From an uncultured Clostridia bacterium (GTDB taxonomy: Bacteria; Bacillota; Clostridia; Saccharofermentanales; Saccharofermentanaceae), in NCBI GenBank assembly GCA_946405115.1, contig CAMJGB010000043.1, positions 1 through 11,619 on the forward strand: a DNA stretch of 11,619 nucleotides, read 5' to 3'. The notes beneath the pieces are model-generated. The model was not told the origin of the DNA, did not search any database, and saw only the letters and a list, made by a program, of their open reading frames with translations. The translations under genes and the position numbers were made by a program. Below are positions 7,866 through 11,619 of this stretch, in pieces (position 1 is the stretch's first letter; every line of letters begins with the position of its first letter).

Positions 7866-9164
7866 ATGAAAAGCTCAAACAAAAAACTTACAGCACTTAC
7901 ATTGGCATCAATTCTTCTTTTGTCAGGATGCCAGTCAACAACAAAGAGATATGACAACCGTCATAACAATGCAGATATAGAGTTCAATACTACTATCAAT
8001 TATGATGAACTCGAGCAGTGTTCTTATGATGAGAACGATTTCAATTCTGATTACAACGATTATACTTTCAGATTGATGGCTCAGGTCCTGGAGTTTGAAG
8101 ACAGAAATGTTAATGTCATGATTTCTCCTGCATCAATCATGTTTGCAATGGATCTGGCAGCTGCAGGTTCTAACGGAGATACTTTGACCCAGATCACTAA
8201 TCTATTCTCCGAAGGTGCAGATCCTATGGAGCAGCAGGCTTTTGCAGCTTATATGATGGAACGCATCAATTCTTCAGAAGATGTAATCTTTAATACGGCA
8301 AATTCAGTATGGACAAATGAATCAAGAATAGCCTGCCTTAATTCCGAGTATCAGGATTATATTGAGGAATATTTTGATGCTGAGGCTTATTCACAGCCCT
8401 TTAGCGATTCAACTGTGAATCAGATCAATTCATGGATTGATGAACATACTAACGGCATGATAGATCATGTGCTTGACCAGCTTGAGCCTGAAGCGGCTGC
8501 TGTTCTTGTTAATACCATTGCGTTCGAAGGTGCATGGTATGAGGCATATGAAGATTATCAGGTTCAGCCTATGACATTTACTACTGCGGACGGCGATGAG
8601 ATCGATGTTGACATGCTTTGTGATTCAACGTCAGTCTACTATGAGACTGATGAGGCTACCGGTTTTATCAGATACTATGAGGGCGGTCAGTATGCAATGC
8701 TTGTTATGCTTCCTACGGATGAGAGCATAAGCGCCAATGAATTCCTCTCAGACTTTACTGTTGATGACTATAACGATTTCGTAGCAAGCAGAACAGCTGA
8801 GTATGACGTTTATACAAGAATGCCCGAGTTTGAGAGTGATTATGATATTACGCTCAACGATGTTCTCGAAAGCTTAGGCGTTGAAGATGCCTTTGATGAG
8901 GACAATGCTGATTTTACAGGTATTGGTGCTGTTAACAACAACACAAATCTATATATCGGATCAGTACTTCATAAGACTCATATCGAGATTGACCGTGACG
9001 GAACAAGAGCTGCAGCAGCTACTGTAATCGTAATGGATGCAGCCATGGCTTGTGAGATTACCCCTGCACCTATCAGAGAAGTTTACTGCGACAGACCTTT
9101 TGCTTATGCAATCGTAGATACAGAAACAATGAATCCGCTCTTCTTTGGCACATATAACGGTTGA
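7866..9164 (+). CDS. Serpin-family protease inhibitor, predicted lipoprotein
   Basis: The 432-residue product starts with a lipoprotein signal: KK, a hydrophobic stretch and lipobox LSGC with Cys22 as the lipidation site. It should be anchored on the outer face of the membrane. The rest is a full-length serpin fold. Landmarks are NVMISPASIMFAMDLAAAGS, NTIAFEGAWYEAY (the NAIYFKG-type breach segment), MLVMLPTDE, MPEFESDYDITL and the C-terminal DRPFAYAIVDTETMNPLFFG. The hinge of the reactive loop is intact (DGTRAAAAT, residues 378-386), as in inhibitory serpins. Counting from the hinge puts P1-P1' at Ala393-Met394, which would suit an elastase- or subtilisin-like protease; the exact bond is inference. 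The loop after P1' is about seven residues longer than in alpha-1-antitrypsin and holds Cys396 and Cys408. Known gut bacterial serpins (siropins, Bifidobacterium serpin) block host or microbial serine proteases. The gene lies 69 bases after the sensor trio and before a strong hairpin. Confidence 0.93.
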   Translation: MKSSNKKLTALTLASILLLSGCQSTTKRYDNRHNNADIEFNTTINYDELEQCSYDENDFNSDYNDYTFRLMAQVLEFEDRNVNVMISPASIMFAMDLAAAGSNGDTLTQITNLFSEGADPMEQQAFAAYMMERINSSEDVIFNTANSVWTNESRIACLNSEYQDYIEEYFDAEAYSQPFSDSTVNQINSWIDEHTNGMIDHVLDQLEPEAAAVLVNTIAFEGAWYEAYEDYQVQPMTFTTADGDEIDVDMLCDSTSVYYETDEATGFIRYYEGGQYAMLVMLPTDESISANEFLSDFTVDDYNDFVASRTAEYDVYTRMPEFESDYDITLNDVLESLGVEDAFDEDNADFTGIGAVNNNTNLYIGSVLHKTHIEIDRDGTRAAAATVIVMDAAMACEITPAPIREVYCDRPFAYAIVDTETMNPLFFGTYNG

Positions 9165-9200
9165 TGAACTAAGGATAGGTATAGAAACGGTAAAACGTGT

Positions 9201-9226
9201 GAAGGTCCCGAATGTTCGGGACCTTC
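9201..9226 (+). terminator. Probable intrinsic terminator after the serpin gene
   Basis: GAAGGTCCCGAA and TTCGGGACCTTC form a perfect 12-bp inverted repeat around a 2-base centre (TG); in practice the innermost A-T pairs would open as a hexaloop. The hairpin sits 36 bases after the serpin stop codon and is followed by GTTATTAT, a weak T-rich run. The stem is strong but the tail is poor, so termination efficiency is uncertain. Confidence 0.75.
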
Positions 9227-9242
9227 GTTATTATCCGGATAG

Positions 9243-9270
9243 TTTACAAATCTTTTATCGAATTGATAAT
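9243..9270 (+). promoter_or_regulatory. Possible promoter of the repeat-protein gene
   Basis: TTTACA (9243-9248) and GATAAT (9265-9270) each match the sigma-A hexamers at 5 of 6 positions, with a 16-base spacer. They lie in an AT-rich gap after the terminator. A second perfect TATAAT at 9292-9297 lacks a good -35 at normal distance. Confidence 0.5.
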
Positions 9271-9328
9271 AAATATAGTGTTCGGAACTCCTATAATGAT
9301 ATATGACATAGTTTTCATTACGATTATC

Positions 9329-9334
9329 AGGAGG
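9329..9334 (+). promoter_or_regulatory. Ribosome binding site deciding the start at 9342
   Basis: AGGAGG ends one base before the ATG at 9336 but is 7 bases before the ATG at 9342, so 9342 is the likely start. Confidence 0.75.
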
Positions 9335-9341
9335 AATGATT

Positions 9342-11543
9342 ATGATCACTTCCAATACAATTAAATTGAAGAAGACTAAGGTTATTACTGCAGTTATAGT
9401 CATTGCAATGATTCTTCTCATGATTCCCAGAGGAATCGTCCGTGCTGACAGCGGTAATTGCGGTCCCGGACTTAGCTGGAGTTTCAGCGGCGGTGTGCTG
9501 ACAATCTCAGGATCAGGCGATATGTACGATTATCCCGAGCACCTTCACGGACCTGATTCAGGTAATGAACTTGCTCAGCCGTGGTTCCACCTTAAGCCTA
9601 GCATTACGTCTATCGTTATTAACGAAGGTGTTACTTCGATCGGAGCAGGTGCCTTCTGGGGTTGTAATGCTTTGACTTCCGTTTCCATTCCGGGGTCTGT
9701 TCAGAGGATCGGCTTCGCAGCTTTTGCCGACGACAGAGCTTTGGGAAGCGTAAGTATTCCAAATGGTGTTATCGGAGAAGCAGCTTTCATAAGATGCAGC
9801 GGACTTCGTACCGTTACTTTCGGAGCCGGCGTTACGGCTGTAGGCATAAGTGCTTTCGAGAGCTGCACGGGTCTTGGCGGAGTTTATATCAACGATCTTG
9901 CTTCATACTGCAGGATTTACTTCGGCGGTAATAAGGCAAGCCCGCTTGAGTATGCGCATAATCTTTACCTTAACGGAAATCTCATAACAAACCTTACGAT
10001 TCCGGGCGGTGTTACCAAGATCGGTGATTATGCTTTCGAACACTGCTATTCAATTACATCTCTTACAATCCCTGAAGGATGTACGACTATCGGTGAGTAC
10101 GCATTCAATAATTGTTCCAATCTTGCATCAGCGACTTTCCCTAATTCGCTTACGACAGTCGGAAGCTTTGCTTTTGCATCCTGTGCAAGAATGCATGCAA
10201 CACTTCCGGGTGGAATCTCATATATCGGTGAGCGTGCATTTAATGGAGCTCCTTTGTCATCCAATATTGTCGTTAATCAGGGAGTGATTGGGGAGAGAGC
10301 CTTTAATGCATGCGGCTCAGTAATGGATCTTACTATCGGCGCAGGTGTTACATACATCGGACCTAACGCCTTTAATGAGATGGGCGGACTTCGTAACATT
10401 CACTATGGAAGTACTGCAGCAAACTGGAGCGCTCTTGCAGCAGATTCAGGTTACAGCAGAGTAGTTACTTATCCTTACTGGAGAGGCATCACTTACGGCA
10501 GTGCAGCAGCTAACGTTCAGCCCGCAAGAAGCACAGTAAACTTCGGCGGAATGACATGGGATGTACTTGCTGTATCTAACGGCAATGCACTTCTTATCAC
10601 ACATAATGTAATTGCATTCAAGATGTTCTCTTCAAATTATTCAAGCAGAGCAAGCATGACTACGGGATGGGAGGGAAGTTCCTTAAGATCCTGGCTCAAT
10701 AGTTCTTTCTTAGGCAGCATTCCTGCTGACCAGCAGGCTCTTATCGTTCCTACGAGCATCTCGACTACCCCTAACTCAAGATTCGGTACTCCCGGTGCAA
10801 ACGGCGGCGCTGTTACTGACAGAGTATTTGTCTTAAGCGTAGAGGAAGCACAGCAGTATTTTGCTAATGACCAGCAAAGAACTGCATCTGCAACTGATGC
10901 TGCTTTGGCAGGTGTCGGTGCAGCTCGAAATGGTTCTGCACAAAGTGATCCTACTACAGGAAACACTTACTGGTGGCTTAGAACTCCGGGTATGTTCTCT
11001 TACAGCACTGCTTACGTAAACTATACGGGTTCCATCAGAATGGACGGCGTTGAATCACCTACAGGTTCACTCATCGGCGTAAGGCCCTGCGTATGGGTAA
11101 ATGCTGCAGCACTCGGCATCAGCGGTACGACAGGGGCTTCTGCTGCACCCGCTGCTTCAGGAGCTAATGTTGAACAGATCAGTGCATTCGTCGACAGACT
11201 ATATGCACAGTTCCTCGGAAGAGAGGCTGATGACGCAGGACGTCAGTATTGGGTCAATAAGATCCTGAACGGAATGTCCGCAGTTGATGTATCAGCCGGC
11301 TTCGTATTCTCTGCCGAGCTTCGCAACATGAACCTTTCAAATGAAGAGTTCGTTAGAAGAGCTTATACCGTATATCTTAATAGAGAACCTGATTCCGCAG
11401 GCATCGCATACTGGGTTGCTTTCCTTGAGAACGGCAACGATTACGGATGCATTATCCACGGATTCGGTGAATCGGCTGAGTTTACTTCGATATGTAACTC
11501 GTATGGAGTAACGCGAGGGGATTATCCTTATACATACAGGTAA
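9342..11543 (+). CDS. Secreted BspA-like leucine-rich-repeat protein with DUF6273- and DUF4214-like domains
   Basis: The 733-residue product begins with a signal peptide (KLKKTK, hydrophobic 13-28, likely cleavage after VRA near residue 35). A short beta-rich module follows (WSFSGGVLTISGSGDM). Then come BspA/LRR_5-type repeats at about 88-365, with the recurring form LTIPEGCTTIGEYAFNNCSN. Residues about 395-588 match the DUF6273 pattern: FGGMTWDVLAV, SSLRSWLNSSFL, WWLRTPG and GVRPCVWVN. After an Ala/Gly/Ser linker, two DUF4214-type repeats occupy about 617-711 (LYAQFLGREADDAGRQYWV and AYTVYLNREPDSAGIAYWV). BspA-like repeats are known for surface adhesion, and DUF4214 is common at the ends of exported proteins, but the function of this combination is unknown. 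No LPXTG motif or C-terminal membrane anchor is visible. The gene stands alone between its own candidate promoter and a possible insertion-sequence end. Confidence 0.93.
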   Translation: MITSNTIKLKKTKVITAVIVIAMILLMIPRGIVRADSGNCGPGLSWSFSGGVLTISGSGDMYDYPEHLHGPDSGNELAQPWFHLKPSITSIVINEGVTSIGAGAFWGCNALTSVSIPGSVQRIGFAAFADDRALGSVSIPNGVIGEAAFIRCSGLRTVTFGAGVTAVGISAFESCTGLGGVYINDLASYCRIYFGGNKASPLEYAHNLYLNGNLITNLTIPGGVTKIGDYAFEHCYSITSLTIPEGCTTIGEYAFNNCSNLASATFPNSLTTVGSFAFASCARMHATLPGGISYIGERAFNGAPLSSNIVVNQGVIGERAFNACGSVMDLTIGAGVTYIGPNAFNEMGGLRNIHYGSTAANWSALAADSGYSRVVTYPYWRGITYGSAAANVQPARSTVNFGGMTWDVLAVSNGNALLITHNVIAFKMFSSNYSSRASMTTGWEGSSLRSWLNSSFLGSIPADQQALIVPTSISTTPNSRFGTPGANGGAVTDRVFVLSVEEAQQYFANDQQRTASATDAALAGVGAARNGSAQSDPTTGNTYWWLRTPGMFSYSTAYVNYTGSIRMDGVESPTGSLIGVRPCVWVNAAALGISGTTGASAAPAASGANVEQISAFVDRLYAQFLGREADDAGRQYWVNKILNGMSAVDVSAGFVFSAELRNMNLSNEEFVRRAYTVYLNREPDSAGIAYWVAFLENGNDYGCIIHGFGESAEFTSICNSYGVTRGDYPYTYR

Positions 11544-11564
11544 ATCAAAAAGGGCTGTCAATCG

Positions 11565-11619
11565 TGAAGTGAACCCCTAAAGTTGGACAGCATTAAAACG
11601 AGTATAAGGACTGATTTCT
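11565..11619 (+). mobile_element. Possible left end of an IS3-family insertion sequence (truncated by the window)
   Basis: The stretch begins TGAAGTGAACCCC and continues CCCCTAAAGTTGGACA, resembling the terminal inverted repeats of IS3-family elements of the IS150 type as remembered (TG at the tip, a CCCC core, then AAAGTTGGACA). It begins 21 bases after a stop codon. About 30 more bases follow, including AAGGA (11606-11610), which could be the ribosome site of a first transposase frame lying beyond the window. No transposase or opposite end is visible, so this rests on terminal-repeat resemblance alone. Confidence 0.45.

Noticed and set aside
9280..9288. GTTCGGAAC palindrome upstream of the repeat-protein gene as a possible operator
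   Set aside because: The arms are only four bases and there is no second copy, so chance is a sufficient explanation.
9104..9421. 105-codon minus-strand open frame spanning the gap between the serpin and the repeat protein
   Set aside because: It crosses the terminator hairpin and overlaps both neighbouring genes. Its translation shows no recognisable domain.
10009..10287. Alternative-frame open stretches within the leucine-rich repeats on both strands
   Set aside because: They overlap the continuous repeat-protein frame, which carries a signal peptide and clear domain repeats. The alternatives have no ribosome sites or domain features.
11554..11591. GCTGTC and GACAGC inverted repeat as a terminator for the repeat-protein gene
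   Set aside because: The six-pair stem has a loop of about 26 bases and no T-run follows. The right arm fits better as part of the proposed insertion-sequence end.

Overview
The window looks like a piece of chromosome from an anaerobic low-to-mid GC Firmicute of class Clostridia, probably a gut or rumen commensal (inference). The grounds are strong AGGAGG-type ribosome binding sites before nearly every gene, a clostridial-type MurD, a BspA-like leucine-rich-repeat surface protein carrying DUF6273- and DUF4214-like modules, and a bacterial serpin lipoprotein. All eight genes lie on the + strand, are tightly packed and share similar base composition. No RNA gene, CRISPR array or complete mobile element was seen.

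Region 1 (1-4247): the 3' part of one ABC exporter half-transporter, a second complete half-transporter overlapping it by 8 bases, and a MurD ligase starting 10 bases later. The nucleotide-binding motifs show a heterodimeric exporter with one degenerate and one consensus ATP site. The spacing suggests that murD is co-transcribed with the exporter.

Region 2 (4248-7796): a possible promoter, then three overlapping membrane-protein genes. They are a small two-helix protein with an extracytoplasmic sensor-like domain, a 692-residue protein joining a similar sensor-like domain to an MFS-like 12-helix body, and a 248-residue single-pass protein. The cytoplasmic part of the last resembles a degenerate sigma-70 region 2, and its outer tail is acidic and rich in Pro and Thr. 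This trio is the least explained part of the window and the best candidate for an undescribed membrane sensing system.

Region 3 (7797-9226): a serpin lipoprotein gene follows the trio after 69 bases with no visible terminator, and a 12-bp perfect hairpin lies after it. Genes 4305-9164 may therefore form one transcript.

Region 4 (9227-11619): a separate unit with its own possible promoter encodes a secreted BspA-like repeat protein. Just beyond its stop codon, the last ~55 bases look like the left end of an IS3-family insertion sequence that continues outside the window.
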